From contig CM059188.1 in NCBI GenBank assembly GCA_030323885.1, forward strand, positions 114,184,776-114,248,775: DNA of 64,000 nucleotides. The letters run 5' to 3'. The notes under the pieces were generated by a model that saw only the letters and a program-made list of their open reading frames with translations, was not told where the DNA came from and made no database searches. Positions within the stretch are counted from its first letter, which is position 1, and each line of letters begins with the position of its first letter. Shown piece after piece: positions 42,266 through 54,061 of this stretch. Source of the DNA: Branchipolynoe longqiensis. Lineage: Eukaryota > Annelida > Polychaeta > Phyllodocida > Polynoidae. Position numbers and translations under genes: made by a program.

Positions 42266-42938
42266 GTAAGTTATAGTTGCATAGTCCGATGGTTTTAAGT
42301 TTATATCAGTTTTCTGAGATAAATATACAGTAAAGCCTCCCTAACCGACCACCTCCACTGATCGACCACTCCCCTATATCGACTGCTTTATTTGGGTCCC
42401 AACGATGCCATTGTAAGGATATTCTAATTCCCTAAACCGACCACCTCCCTAAATGGACCACTTATAGTTAGTCACAAGATTGGTCGATTTAGAGAGGTTT
42501 CACTGTATACATTAAAGCCTCCCAAACCGACCACCTGCACAGATCGACCACTCCCCTATATCGATTGCTTTATTTGGGTCCCAACAATGCCATTGTAAGG
42601 ATATTCTAATTCCCTAAACCGACCACCTCCCTAAATGGACCACTGTATTAAATTGATTGCTATAACCTACTTTACTCAAAGTTTGCAGTAACTTTTATTT
42701 TAAGTGGCTAGGTTTTGAGATATTTGAAGTGCAAACATCGAATTAGATTTGGCAAGCAGGCCAAAACTCTGATACCAGTCAACAGTAAACGGTTCTATTA
42801 AATTGTCTCAGTATTCCCTGCTATGTAGCACCGAATGCTTTATAATAAGTGTATCAGTACAAGATATGTACAATGAATTCTAGATAATTGTTTTGGTTTT
42901 GAAAACTTCATGCTCCATCGGACTATGCGGCTTTAAGC
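42266..42938. mobile_element. Family E MITE carrying two pogo-like MITE units
   Basis: Left: TATAGTTGCATAGTCCGATGG to GAGATAAATA. Right: TTAAATTGATTGCTATAACC to CTCCATCGGACTATGCGGC. The insert is 42328-42505, CAGTAAAGCCTCCCTAACCG to AGAGAGGTTTCACTG flanked by TA, followed by a second shorter unit (about 42508-42645) that lacks the GATTGGTCGATTTAGAGAGG arm. Confidence 0.88.
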
Positions 42939-42971
42939 AGAGATCAGCGAAAGAAACATGGTTAAGCATGC

Positions 42972-43756
42972 CCTCTATAGACCCCTTTCAATGTTTATAA
43001 ACATCGTGTATGCGTGCGCAGCTTGGCTGCAGAACGAAGGCACACTGCCACTGAGTTTGTTTGTATGCGCAGTGCAAAACATCAGTTTTATTAAAAATTA
43101 ATAGAAATGCAGAACCCTAACCTGATAAATTTAATATAATCTGTTCGTTGAGTATGTTTTCTATATGTGTTCCAAGTGGTTTGTTTCTAGGTGGTGTAGA
43201 TTTAGAGATATTTCACTTTTCCTGTATGATGATTGTTCCCGGCCATTGACAATGCATTGAGTTTGCCGATACACACAGTTGAAAACGTCAATTTTATTCA
43301 AAATTAATAGAAATGCAGATCCCTAACCTTATAAAGTTAATATAATCTGTTTGTTGAATATGTTTTCTATATGTGTTCCAAGCGGTTTGTTTCTAGGTGG
43401 TGTAGTTTTATAGATATTTCACTTTTTCTGTATGAAGATTGCTCACGGCCATTGACAATGCATTGAGTTTGCCGAAACGTGCACTGCAAAACGTCAATTT
43501 TATTCAAGATTAATAGAAATGCAGATCCCTAACCTTATAAAGTTAATATAATCTGTTTGTTGAATATGTTTTCTATATGTGTTCCAAGCGGTTTGTTTCT
43601 AGGTGGTGTAGTCTTAGGGATATTTGACTTTTTCTGTATGAAGATTGCTCATAGCCATTGAGTTGGCAGTGTGACCATGTGTCGTCCTGCAGCCAAGCTG
43701 TGTGCGCACTGACCTAATTCTCTTTGCTGACGTCATATGAAATAGGCCTATAGAGG
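42972..43756. mobile_element. 785-bp TIR element with three internal units (copy 2)
   Basis: CCTCTATAGACCCCTTTCA at the left and TGAAATAGGCCTATAGAGG at the right are imperfect inverted ends. Next layer: GCGCAGCTTGGCTGCAG and CTGCAGCCAAGCTGTGTGCGC. Three internal units of about 206 bp, each with ATAGAAATGCAGATCCCTAA, ATGTTTTCTATATGTGTTCC and TTGTTTCTAGGTGGTGTAG. Non-coding. Relatives at 13503 and 15120. Confidence 0.85.
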
Positions 43757-43799
43757 AACGCCTACAAGTAACATGACCTGTGTGATGCACAGTAAGGTG

Positions 43800-45545
43800 A
43801 TGCTAGCATGCATGCTCACCACCACAAGACTCACGCACACTGTTCACTTGGTGTGACTGTGGCACATCGTGTTATTCTGTGACATGTGGTGTTGTGACGT
43901 TCTTATGGCTATGGCGTATGGTGTGACTAACATGTGGTGAATGTGACATTGATGTGACTGACACGCAGTGTGACTGTGGCACGTGGAGTGACTGTAACAT
44001 GTGGTGACTGACATTGGTGTGATTGAGACACGCAGTGTGACTGGCATGTGGAGTGCCTGACATTGGTGTGACTGTGACATTCAGGGTGTGAATGCGACAT
44101 GTGGTGACTGTGACATTGGTGTGACTGACACACAGTGTAACTGTGAAATGTGGAGTGATTGTGACACGCAGTGTGACTGTGACATTGGTGTGATTGTGAT
44201 ATTAGTGTGACTGTGACATTGGTGTGACTGACATTGGTGTGACTGTGACATTGATGTGACTGACATTGGTGTGACTGTGACACATGGAGTGACTGTGCAG
44301 ATATGCAGTGTGACTGACACATGGAGTGACTGTGACGTGTGGAGTGATGCTGACATCAGTATGACTGTGACACACGGAGCTACTGTGACACACTGTCTAT
44401 GACACACAGTGACTGGGACACGTGGAGTGACTGTGGCACAGTATCTATGACAAAGTGACTATGACATGTCGTGAATGTGATATGTCATGACTGTGACATT
44501 GGTGTGACTGTGACATTTGTGTGACTGTGACATTTTTGTGACTGTGACACACAGTCTCTACGACACATTGACTGTGACATTGGTGTGACTGACATGTGGT
44601 GACTGTGGCATTTGGTGACTGTGACATTGGTCTGACTGTGTCATTGATGTGCCTGTGACACACAATGACTGATGTGTGAAGTGACTGTGACATTGATGTG
44701 ACTGTGACACACATTGACTGTGACATTGGTGTGACATATGGTCACTGTGACATTGGAGTGACTGTGACATTGGGATGTCTATGACACACAGTGACTGACA
44801 TTGGTGCAACTGACATGTTGTGACTGACATGTGGAGTGACTGTGACATTGGTGTGACTGTAACACAGTGTCTGTGACATTGGTATGACTGTGACATTGGT
44901 GTGTCTATGACACGTGGAGTGTCTGTGACATGTGCAGTGACTGTGCCATTGGAGTGACTAACATTGGAGTGACAGTGGTGTGTCTATGAGTATGACACAT
45001 AGTGACTGTCACATTGATGTGACTGTGACATGTGGTGACTGACATGTGGAGTGACTGTGACATTGGTGTGTCTATGACACAGTGATTGTGACACACAGTG
45101 TCTATGACACACAGTGACTGTGACACAGTGTCCATGGCACACAGTGACTGTGACACGAGGACTGACTGACGTATGGAGTGACTGTGACATTGGTGTGTCT
45201 ATGACACTCAGTGACTGTGACATTGGTATGACTGTGACATTGGTGTGTCTATGACACACAGTGATTGTGACACACAGTGTCTGTGACACACAGTGACTGT
45301 GACACACAGTGTCCATGGCACACAGTGACTGTGACACGAGGACTGACTGACGTATGGAGTGACTGTGACATTGGTGTGTCTATGACACTCAGTGACTGTG
45401 ACATTGGTGTGACTGTGACATTGGTGTGTCTATGACACACAGTGACTGTGACACACAGTGTCTATGACACACAGTGACTGTGACACACGGTGTCCATGCA
45501 CACAGTGACTGTGACACGAGGACTGACTGACGTATGTTGTGCTTA
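43800..45545. repeat. GTGACTGTGACATTGGT minisatellite, 1.75 kb, with a higher-order unit
   Basis: Short units TGTGACATTGGTGTGAC, GTGACTGTGACACACAG and GACATGTGGAG. From about 45060 a higher-order block of about 175-182 bp repeats three times, each ending GACACGAGGACTGACTGACG (45155, 45331 and 45512). Confidence 0.92.
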
Positions 45546-45911
45546 GTACGGGTCGTCAGACGTGGCTCCAATACCGGTGCAGCTTGTACACCACGTGACC
45601 TTCTGAAGCCCAAAGGGAGGCTGTAATGATGTGAGGCCTGGGCGGCATCCAGCGCTTACCTGCCGCCATGCTCCCGACGCTCAACGCTACACTGGTTCCG
45701 CCCTACCTACCTAGATATGCTTAACACTAAGGTGGTAGGTAGCTCAGGTGCACCACTAGCAGTGGGGAACTAACGATGAACTAATTAAGGTAGCCTGGCC
45801 CGCTGCACTAACATTATAGACCATTGCAAATGGGCGCGTGTTATCAAGGATGCATCCGTCACGAGCCGTGTCAGATGGTCAGGCATCACTGAACAGGCCT
45901 TAGCGAAAAGT

Positions 45912-46253
45912 AAAGCTTGTTTTATTTAACGACACCTCTAGAGCACATTGATTTTTATCATTAGCTATTGGACGTAAAATATATGGTCATTCTGACATAT
46001 TTCTTTGGAGGACACCCGCTGCTGTGCCGCCACTTAGGCTACTCTTTCCGATAAGCATCAAGGGTCTTTTATATGCACTTTCCCCCAGATAGGACAGCGG
46101 ACAGCACATATCACAGCCTTTGATGAACCAGTTGTGGACCACTGGTTGGAATGGAAAATAGCCCAAACTGCAAATGGGTCCACTGAGCAGGATCGATAGG
46201 ATGACCGATACCTTCACAGGTGGACACGCTACTGCCTGAGCTATGGGCCGCTC
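45912..46253 (-). mobile_element. SINE family B, full length
   Basis: CTTGTTTTATTTAACGACACC to GATCGATAGGATGACCGATA and GAGCTATGGGCCGCTCCC. Confidence 0.9.
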
Positions 46254-46356
46254 CCTGAACAGGCCTTCGCTTCCATGCAATACTCGCTGAATCTGTGTTT
46301 GAAGGCATGGTAGCTTGACTAATATTCACAAATACCACCAAGGTCGACTATATCCA

Positions 46357-46710
46357 TGACCAGATGCGATGGCTGAATGAGTTGAACGTTCGTCTCCCCG
46401 GTAGGTAGATTGTCGGATTCGAACCCATAGGATCGAACTCTGGTCGAGTCAAACCAATGACTTAAAATTTGATACCTGTAACTTCTTACCCAGGCGCTCT
46501 GCATTATTAGGATATGGCAAGGACTGGTTGGCTCAGTGTCAGGATAATGTGACTGAGTGGGATATCAGGTCATGGTGCTGGTGGCCTGGTCTCCCAGTGG
46601 GGCAGCACTATAAAGTTGCCATGAGTGTGCACTGTCACAAGTCAGTACCCGTCCTGATATGACCTTAGATGTTGCCAGGATGTAGAACTCCAACAACCAA
46701 CCAACCGTCA
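46357..46710 (+). mobile_element. SINE family A, full length, second head type
   Basis: TGACCAGATGCGATGGCTGA, GGATCGAACTCTGGTCGAG, body, TTGCCAGGATGTAGAACTCC, AACC tail. Confidence 0.9.
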
Positions 46711-46961
46711 GTTATTCATGGCCCGACCTATACTGGAACCATAACCTTCACTGCTGAGGTGTAAATGGCACTGCTACAGTGCTAGTGTCAAAGTAATGTG
46801 GCGGCAGTTCATACAAGTTTATGCTATTCTGAGGTTCTCCTATTGAACCATCTTAAGGTCATAGATTGCTTATTAATTACGTAGGAGCATTATTTACCCA
46901 TTATTGGGATGCATTAATGCATTTCGAGAGGAGCACAATATGTGTACTTATATTTGTTGTT

Positions 46962-47105
46962 TGCTGGAGTTTTATGTCCTGGCAACATGTATGGTCATAT
47001 CACTTCACTGTCTGATTTGTGACAGGGCACACATGGCGACTTTACTAGGATAGGGCCAGGAGCAATCGAATGGGGAAGACCAATCGTCCGCGATTACAAA
47101 TTCTC
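46962..47105. mobile_element. SINE family A fragments, one with the alternative tail
   Basis: 46962-47045 is a minus tail (TGCTGGAGTTTTATGTCCTG). 47045-47105 is a + fragment GGATAGGGCCAGGAGCAATC then AATTCTCCCGCTTAATCAAT, the alternative tail. Confidence 0.7.
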
Positions 47106-47949
47106 CCGCTTAATCAATTATTGTACCCCCTAAAATATAATATTAATGGATCAGTACGCATGCATACTTCTAGTTTAGAAGCTGAGTAAAAGCTGCTATA
47201 CCACCTCATATTGAACTGTATTATTTAACCAGCGCGAAAGTGGTGTGTGTGGGGCCAAATGGCTGCAGCTGGGCAACGGACTGGCGGAGGTTATGTAACA
47301 TAGCTACTCCACCACACAGGGTGGTAGTCAGCAAAAGAAGACAGCAGAAGATAACATAGATGTGACCAAGGTACATTCAGTCGTACAGTTGGATACTTGT
47401 GTGACCACCATGTAACTGAGTAAAGTGCTGACAACCATAGTGCAGATTTCCCAATAATTGGTAGCTTATATGTTCTTATTATTAGCTTTTATGAGAGAAT
47501 AAGTATTTTCTCAACCACAGATAATACCCACCTTCGTCCTAAAATAATACTCGCATAATAAATTATACAACACATAATATGATCCTGATATATGTTCTTC
47601 CATGCGCCATCCCTTGCCATGTTGCTCCTCCTGAATGCCATTTTCCTTCACCAGGCCTCTATGCTGCCCATCCCCTCCAAGCCCCCAACACCGCAAACCC
47701 CCAACCCCCACCTCCCTCTCTGCACAATACACGTTGAGCAGCACATCTGTAGGTGCTGTGTTTGACGACACTGCAGTCGCGCCCCCTCGTGCCGCATCCC
47801 CATCAGCGTCTCACCAGGTGATCTCTGCAGTACCGGGCATTGCCAAAGCGAGGCTCCTCCGATACCCCGCCAATGGTGCATTGCAGCTAAGGCCGCCTCA
47901 CACAACACGATGATCCCGGGAGTGATGAGTCCCCACACTCCTGCAGAGC

Positions 47950-49560
47950 ATGCCAACTTTCCACTCCTCCCTGACTCTCCATTCCTCCCTGACTCTCCAC
48001 TCCTCCCTGACTCTCCACTCCTCCCTGACTCTCCACTCCTCCCTGACTCTTCACTCCTCCCTGACTCTCCACTCCTCCCTGACTCGCCACTCCTCCCTGA
48101 CTCTCCACTCCTCCCTGACTCTCCACTCCTCCCTGACTCTCCATTCCTCCCTGACTCTCCACTCATCCCTGACTCTCCACTCTTCGCTGCTTCTCCACTC
48201 CTCCCTGACTCTCCACTCCTCCCTGGCTCTCCACTCCTCCCTGGCTCTCCACTCCTCCCTGACTCTCCACTCCTCCCTGACTCTCCACTCCTCGCTGCTT
48301 CTCCACTCCTCCCTGACTCTCCACTCCTCCCTGACTCTCCACTCCTCCCTGACTCTGCACTCCTCCCTGACTCTCCACTCCTCCCTGACTCTCCACTCCT
48401 CCCTGACTCTCCACTCCTCCCTGACTCTCCACTCCTCCCTGCTTCTCCACTCCTCCCTGACTCTCCACTCCTCGCTGACTCCACTCCTCCCTGCTTCTCC
48501 ACTCCTCCCTGACTCTCCACTCCTCCCTGACTCTCCACTCCTCCCTGACTATCCACTCCTCCCTGACTCTCCACTCCTCCCTGACTCTCCACTCCTCCCT
48601 GACTCTCCACTCCTCCCTGCTTCTCAACTCCTCCCTGACTCTCCACTCCTCGCTGACTCTCCACTCCTCCCTGCTTCTCCACTCCTCCCTGACTCTCCAC
48701 TCCTCCCTGACTCTCCACTCCTTCCTGACTCTCCACTCCTCCCTGACTCTCCACTCCTCCCTGACTCTCCACTCCTCCCTGACTCTCCACTGACCCTGCA
48801 CCTCTCCTCCCTGATGCTCCACTCCTCCCTGACTCTCCACTCCTCCCTGACCCTGCACCTCTCCTCCCTGACGCTCCACTCCTCCCTGACTCTCCATTCC
48901 ACCCTGACTCTCCACTCCTCCCTAACCCTGCACCTCTCCTCCCTGACTCTCCACTCCTCCCTGACTCTCCTCTCCTCCCTGACTCTCCACTCCTCCCTGA
49001 CTCTCCTCTCCTCCCTGATGCTCCACTCCTCCCTGACTCTCCACTCCTCCCTGACTCTCCACTCCTCCCTGACCCTGCACCTCTCCTCCCTGATGCTCCA
49101 CTCCTCCCTGACTCTCCACTCCTCCCTGACTCTCCACTCCTCCCTGATGCTCCACTCGTCCCTGAGTCTCCACTCCTCCGTGACTCTCCACTCCTCCGTG
49201 ACTCTCCACTCCTCCCTCACTCTCCACTCCTTCCTGACCGTGCACCTCTCCTCCCTGACCCTGCACCTCTCCTCCCTGACGCTCCACTCCTCCTTGACTC
49301 TCCACTCCTCCCTGACCCTGCACCTCTCCTCCCTGACCCTGCACCTCTCCTCCCTGACTCTCCACTCTTCCCTGACTCTCCACTCCTCCCTGGTGCTCCA
49401 CTCCTCCCTGACTCTCCACTCCTCTCTGACTCTCCACTCCTCCCTGACCCTGCACCTCACCTCCCTGAGTCTCCACTCCTGCCTGACCCTCCACCTCTCC
49501 TCCCTGACTCTCCACTCCTCCCTGACCCTGCACCTCTCCTCCCTGACCCTTCGCCCCTCT
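47950..49560. repeat. 18-bp minisatellite (CTCCCTGACTCTCCACTC), 1.6 kb
   Basis: About 85 units of 18 bp, with 21-bp variants (CTCCCTGACCCTGCACCTC) from about 48790 on. Frames of 200-540 codons are open on both strands because unit lengths are multiples of three and lack stops. None shows a start context or any domain. Coordinate 47640-47945, just before it, holds a C/A-rich segment with no recognised gene. Confidence 0.93.
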
Positions 49561-49902
49561 CTTCTCCTTCCTCTCTGAGTATTCTCCATGGTTGTCTCCT
49601 TTTGCATGTTTAAATCACATTCCCCTTGTCTACTCCCATCTGCTCTTCCCGCCCCTCCCTTCTCCTCATAACCCCCCCCCCCCCCCCCACACACACACAC
49701 TACACGCATGTCTTGTCTCATCCTGTCCCTTATTTCATTGCTCCTGTCTGCGCTCCTTTCCCTGACACAATGGCGGCCTTTGGCAGAAATAAGTGGCTCT
49801 CATTCTCCTGTGTCCGGGTACAGCCTCAGTGCGCACTCATTGTCTGTCACTAATTATAGCCGAGACCGCCCAACATTACATGACAATTTGTTTTGATTCT
49901 CG

Positions 49903-50541
49903 TTAGAGGTGCATAGTCCGATGGTTTTGGGTTTCTGTCATTTTCTGAGATAAATATATTAGGTTGATCGCTATAATCTACCTTATTTTCGTTTGAAGTA
50001 ACTTGTGTTTTAAATGGCTAACTTTTTAGATATTTGAAGCGCAAATATGCTAAATTAATTTTGGCAAGCACACTAAAGTTCTGGCACCATAGTTTCTCAA
50101 ACAGGATCATAAATATTTGGAATAGTCTCCCACAAAATGTTATAGATGCCGGCTCAATAAATTCATTCAAGAACCGATTAGAAAAAGCATGGGCTGATGA
50201 TATAGGGAAATTTGACCACTTATTCACCACATGCTACTAATTTATTCCTTGTGCTGCTAATTACTTGCACTCAAGCAAAAATGAGAGACAAATAAGTGTT
50301 CACACTTCCTGTCTACCAATCACTATATCACTATATCACTATACGCTCCCTCGTATGTCACTAGAGGGATGTCACTCGAGGTCTGGGGGTATGGTATTAA
50401 ATTGTTTCAGTATCCCCTTTCTAGATGTGGTGATAAATGCTTAATAAGTGCACCAGTAACTAAGTTACATATGTCAAATGCAATCTAGATAATTGGTTTG
50501 GTTTTGAAAATGTTATGTTTGTATCGGACTATGAAGCTTTA
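49903..50541. mobile_element. Family E MITE interrupted by a LINE 3' fragment
   Basis: Family E: AGAGGTGCATAGTCCGATGG to TTCTGGCACCATAG (50092), then ATTAAATTGTTTCAGTATCC (50393) to TATCGGACTATGAAGCTTTAA. About 25 bp of the MITE are missing at the junction. Confidence 0.85.
50093..50392 (+). pseudogene. 3' end fragment of a non-LTR retrotransposon ORF2
   Basis: Encodes FSNRIINIWNSLP then INSFKNRLEKAW, the typical last residues of many LINE polymerases (a WNSLP motif followed by FKxRL), ending at the TAA near 50240. About 150 bp of 3' UTR follow with repeats of CACTATAT. Only the terminus is present. Confidence 0.75.
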
Positions 50542-50660
50542 AGAGAAATTCTAAATTCAGATGGCCAAAGTAGTTACATGATTACTTACTTGTCAGAAGA
50601 CCGACATTGTGGACGTGGCCCAAATAGCATTGCTAATAATTAATATCAACTCCGCTAAGC

Positions 50661-50993
50661 TTGGTTGGTTGTTGGAGTTTTACATCCTGGCAACATCTAA
50701 GGTCATATCTGGATGGGTACCGACTTGTGACAGTACACACTCATGGTGACTTTATAGTGAGGCCCCACTGGGAAATCAGGCCACTGGCACCATGACCCAA
50801 TATCCCACCCAGTCACATTATCTTGACACTGAGCTAACCAGTCCTTGTCCTATTGTATTAATGCCGAGCGCCAGGTTTGGAAGCGACAGGTATCAATGTT
50901 ATGAGTCATTGGTTTGACTCAACCGGGAACTGAAGTCCCGATCTCCCTCATGAGAGGCCCGTGCTTTACCGATTCAGCCACCGTGCCCGGCCC
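50661..50993 (-). mobile_element. SINE family A, full length
   Basis: TTGGTTGGTTGTTGGAGTTT to GATTCAGCCACCGTGCCCGG. CCAAAGTRGTTACATGATTA lies on the right side (50992) and again about 100 bp left of the SINE (50563). Confidence 0.9.
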
Positions 50994-51019
50994 AAAGTGG
51001 TTACATGATTAGTTACTTG

Positions 51020-51137
51020 ATAGAGCAACCAGTGGTCCACAACTGGTTCATCAAAGGGTGTGGTTTGTGCTGTCCTGTCTGTGGGAAAGTGCATAAGAAA
51101 GACCCCGTGCTGCTTATCGGAAAGAGTAGCCTATGTG
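51020..51137 (+). mobile_element. SINE family B fragment fused to a LINE
   Basis: GAGCAACCAGTGGTCCACAA to AAGAGTAGCCTATGTG, then an immediate switch to LINE coding sequence (CAGCTGAAAGAGCAACATTT). The two are in the same open frame by chance. Confidence 0.85.
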
Positions 51138-52475
51138 CAGCTGAAAGAGCAACATTTACATTATTTGCTGATGATGCAGCACTCACAGTACACGATAGAG
51201 ATCTTGTGGCAGCTGCATCCCAGACAGACATGGTGCTAGACAAGGTGAATACATGGTGCCATGAAAATAAACTAACAGTACATAGTGCCAAGACAGAGTA
51301 TGTGATCTATGGGATGAAAATGAGAAAAACAAGAGCCCCTCAAATCCAACTACAAATGAGTGGTACCTTACTTCGTGAAGTGGACTCCTACAAGTACCTG
51401 GGCACAACTCTTGACTCCACACTAAATGGGAACCGACAATTGGCAAGACTGAATCAAACACTGCACTAAAACTGACAACTTTTAGGAAATTAAGGAAATT
51501 CATAAGTGAAAATGCTGCACTGCTCCTGTACAAGACTACAATATTGCCTGTTATAGATTACAATGACATCATATATGAGCTCTTAACAAAACAACAAAAG
51601 ATCAAACTGCAAAGAATTCAGAACCGAGCACTGAGAACAGTTTACCAAGGCAAGACACTCAGTGTGGCTGCACTGCACAGGAAATCCAAATTGGATACTC
51701 TCTCAGAGCGAAGGGACCTGCACCTGATGGCACTAATGCACAAATGCGCAAACGACGAAAAATTCATTGACCCCACAAATAGAATAATAAGAAGAGGAGC
51801 CTCCACTCTGCTCAATGTACCACACCCTTCAACAAATAAATATATTGGAGCACCTATCTACAAAGGTGTCATGTGGAATGACCTCCCCATCAGAGTCAGA
51901 GAAACACAAACAATACTTGCCTTCAAAAATGCATATAGAGCCCACCTGGTTATTCAGGCCCTTGAATGGCTACTGCAGTAATTACTAGCAAAGCCCTGAG
52001 CTCCTGCGTACCCCCCCCCCCCGCATACTCGCTTGCTCTCCTATGGGTTTCCCCCCCCCTCCCCTGCCACCACCCTTAACCATCATGAACAAAGCATCAA
52101 CACACCGAACATCCTACACAACTATCAACCTGTTTAAACACATTGAACACTATATAAGACAGACAAAATGTATTGTCAACTATAAACTTACCTTGTTTTA
52201 TAAGAGAAAAATGTAACCCACAATGATTGTTTGAGTTGCCCTGAGTATACACTTTCTACTCGGTGCTGCTCCCCATTTCTCCATGAACTACAGTGACTGG
52301 TGCTGTACATACAGCAGGAGCCACTCCCTTAATTCTACAGGATCGTTGCTGTAACTAATACAGCACTAATCAAACTTAGATTATTTAGACTGTCAACTAC
52401 AATAGTAAGATGGCCGGAAGACCAGTGCTCCGGCACTGACAAATGTCATATTCAGATGAATAAATACTTTACCCA
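51138..52475 (+). pseudogene. 5'-truncated non-LTR retrotransposon (LINE) with RT remnant
   Basis: The coding part starts at the RT active-site region: LFADDAALTVHD carries the (F/Y)xDD motif, followed by WCHENKLTVHSAKTE and SYKYLGTTLDS, the thumb-side motifs of Jockey/CR1-like polymerases. A one-base frameshift near 51467 breaks the frame. The next frame carries LRKFISENAALLLYKTTILP, IQNRALRTVYQG and WNDLPIRVRETQTILAFK up to the TAA at about 51981. A 3' UTR with GATGAATAAATACTTTACCC (about 52455) ends in A-rich sequence. All upstream domains are absent, so this copy is dead on arrival. Confidence 0.88.
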
Positions 52476-52479
52476 AAAA

Positions 52480-52680
52480 ACAGGATAGGGCAAGAACTGG
52501 TTGGATCAGTGTCAGCATAATGTGACTGAGTGGGATATCAGGTCATGGTACTGGCGGCCTGGTCTCCCAGTGGGGCAGCACTATAAAGTCACCATCAGTG
52601 CGCATTGTCACAAGTCAATACCCGTCCTGATATGACCTTAGATGTTTCCAGCATGTAAAATTCCAACAACCAACTAACTA
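52480..52680 (+). mobile_element. SINE family A, 5'-truncated
   Basis: AGGATAGGGCAAGAACTGG to GCATGTAAAATTCCAACAAC, then (AACT)n and a poly-G run at 52685. It abuts the LINE tail. Confidence 0.85.
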
Positions 52681-53689
52681 CTTAGGGGGGGGGGGGGGCA
52701 AATGCCCACTACGATTTTCTTAAAGCTACGTATCCCTGGAATTCATTTCGATATGCTAGCAATCAATTTGGTGTAGCTTGTTGATATTACAGCTTTTTGG
52801 ACATGTAGACACACAGAAACCAATTAAAACGTTGACGTGTCGTTCTAATCATGATAGACATCATATTTGATGTTCAAACGTATACTCTTCCTAAATATAT
52901 TGAATACAGGATTATATATACAACAAATCTTTCAAACCTTCAACTTCATGAGACTCCTCGTGCTCCTCGATGCCCTCAGACTCACTGTCTTCTTTAGAAA
53001 CCAGGATGTCGCATATGTCTGTACATTTGAGAACATTTAGCGGACACTCATATGTAGGCACCCTACATGATCTGATGCACTTACATGACAACAAATCTAC
53101 CACTGCTTGTGGAGCTGGTGATCCATCCACTTTGTTTTGTTTAGGTTAGCGTGTGATAAATTGTCTAGCAGTGTCTAGATTGTTGTCAGATTAGAACGTC
53201 ATCCTGCAAGGAGTTCTGACATTTGATTACAAGCTCTGTAATTACTGAACATAGAAAACTCTTGCAGTTAACGCTTGGTACCATGGACATTGTCACAGCC
53301 TGTTTACTATGAAGACATATTTGGAAGCATTAATGAGTACAAATTAAATGAGTAAATCACAATCAGCCCTTTCAGAGGATGGTGACCATTACAGCAAATT
53401 TATGAAAACATCAACATCAAGAATATTTGAAAAAGTCTGTATATTCTGTCTGAAGATGAGATATGTCAAAGGAACATATTCAAGAGAATCTGTATTATTA
53501 GTACTGGATGTCAGTTCAGACAACTGTTCGAAACATAGCCACAGAAAAACAGGATTCCCATATCCTGGTAGTCACATGTAGGTATATTGTTGCTATTGAA
53601 GCACACTACCCAAATAATATCTGTTCTCAGGACTACTCTAGAAATTAATGCTATCAGAATTATGCTTTGCCAGTAGCGGAAGACATGGT

Positions 53690-54005
53690 GTTCACTGTGA
53701 TGGAGTGGTTAGAGTGTCTGACTTTTTTCTAGGTCAGACTCCTAATCTAAAGGTTGGTGGTTCGATTCCCTGTGCCCCCACCTCTGCCACTTTGGATTTC
53801 TACCGCTGTGTATAATTTACATCGTCATCCAAGGCCAGTTGCTCTCATACCATGGCTATGTGGTGTGGGAGGTTAAAAATCTCTTGGGCCGGTAAGTGTA
53901 GGCTCGGGCTTTCTATCGACAAACTGTCTAATGGTGAAAACAAATCTCTTCACAATTATCCATGATAGGCAGTATAAATCTTCAAGAAAAACCCCACCAA
54001 AAAAC
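53690..54005 (+). mobile_element. SINE family C, full length
   Basis: Head TGATGGAGTGGTTAGAGTGT ... GGTTCGATTCCCTGTGCCCC has pol III A- and B-box-like motifs around a TCTGACTTTTTTCTAGGTCA insertion. Body: CAGTTGCTCTCATACCATGG, GGCTCGGGCTTTCTATCGAC, AAACTGTCTAATGGTGAAAAC, ending AATCTTCAAGAAAAACC. Confidence 0.92.
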
Positions 54006-54061
54006 ACAAAAATCATGGAGACAGAAGAAGAGACTCAATATTTCAACATAGAGCAGAGTTC

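Noticed and set aside
47950..49578. Open frame of 542 codons on + and frames of 250-380 codons on - over the 18-bp array
   Set aside because: Several frames on both strands are open at once because the unit is a multiple of three and stop-free. There is no domain and no start context.
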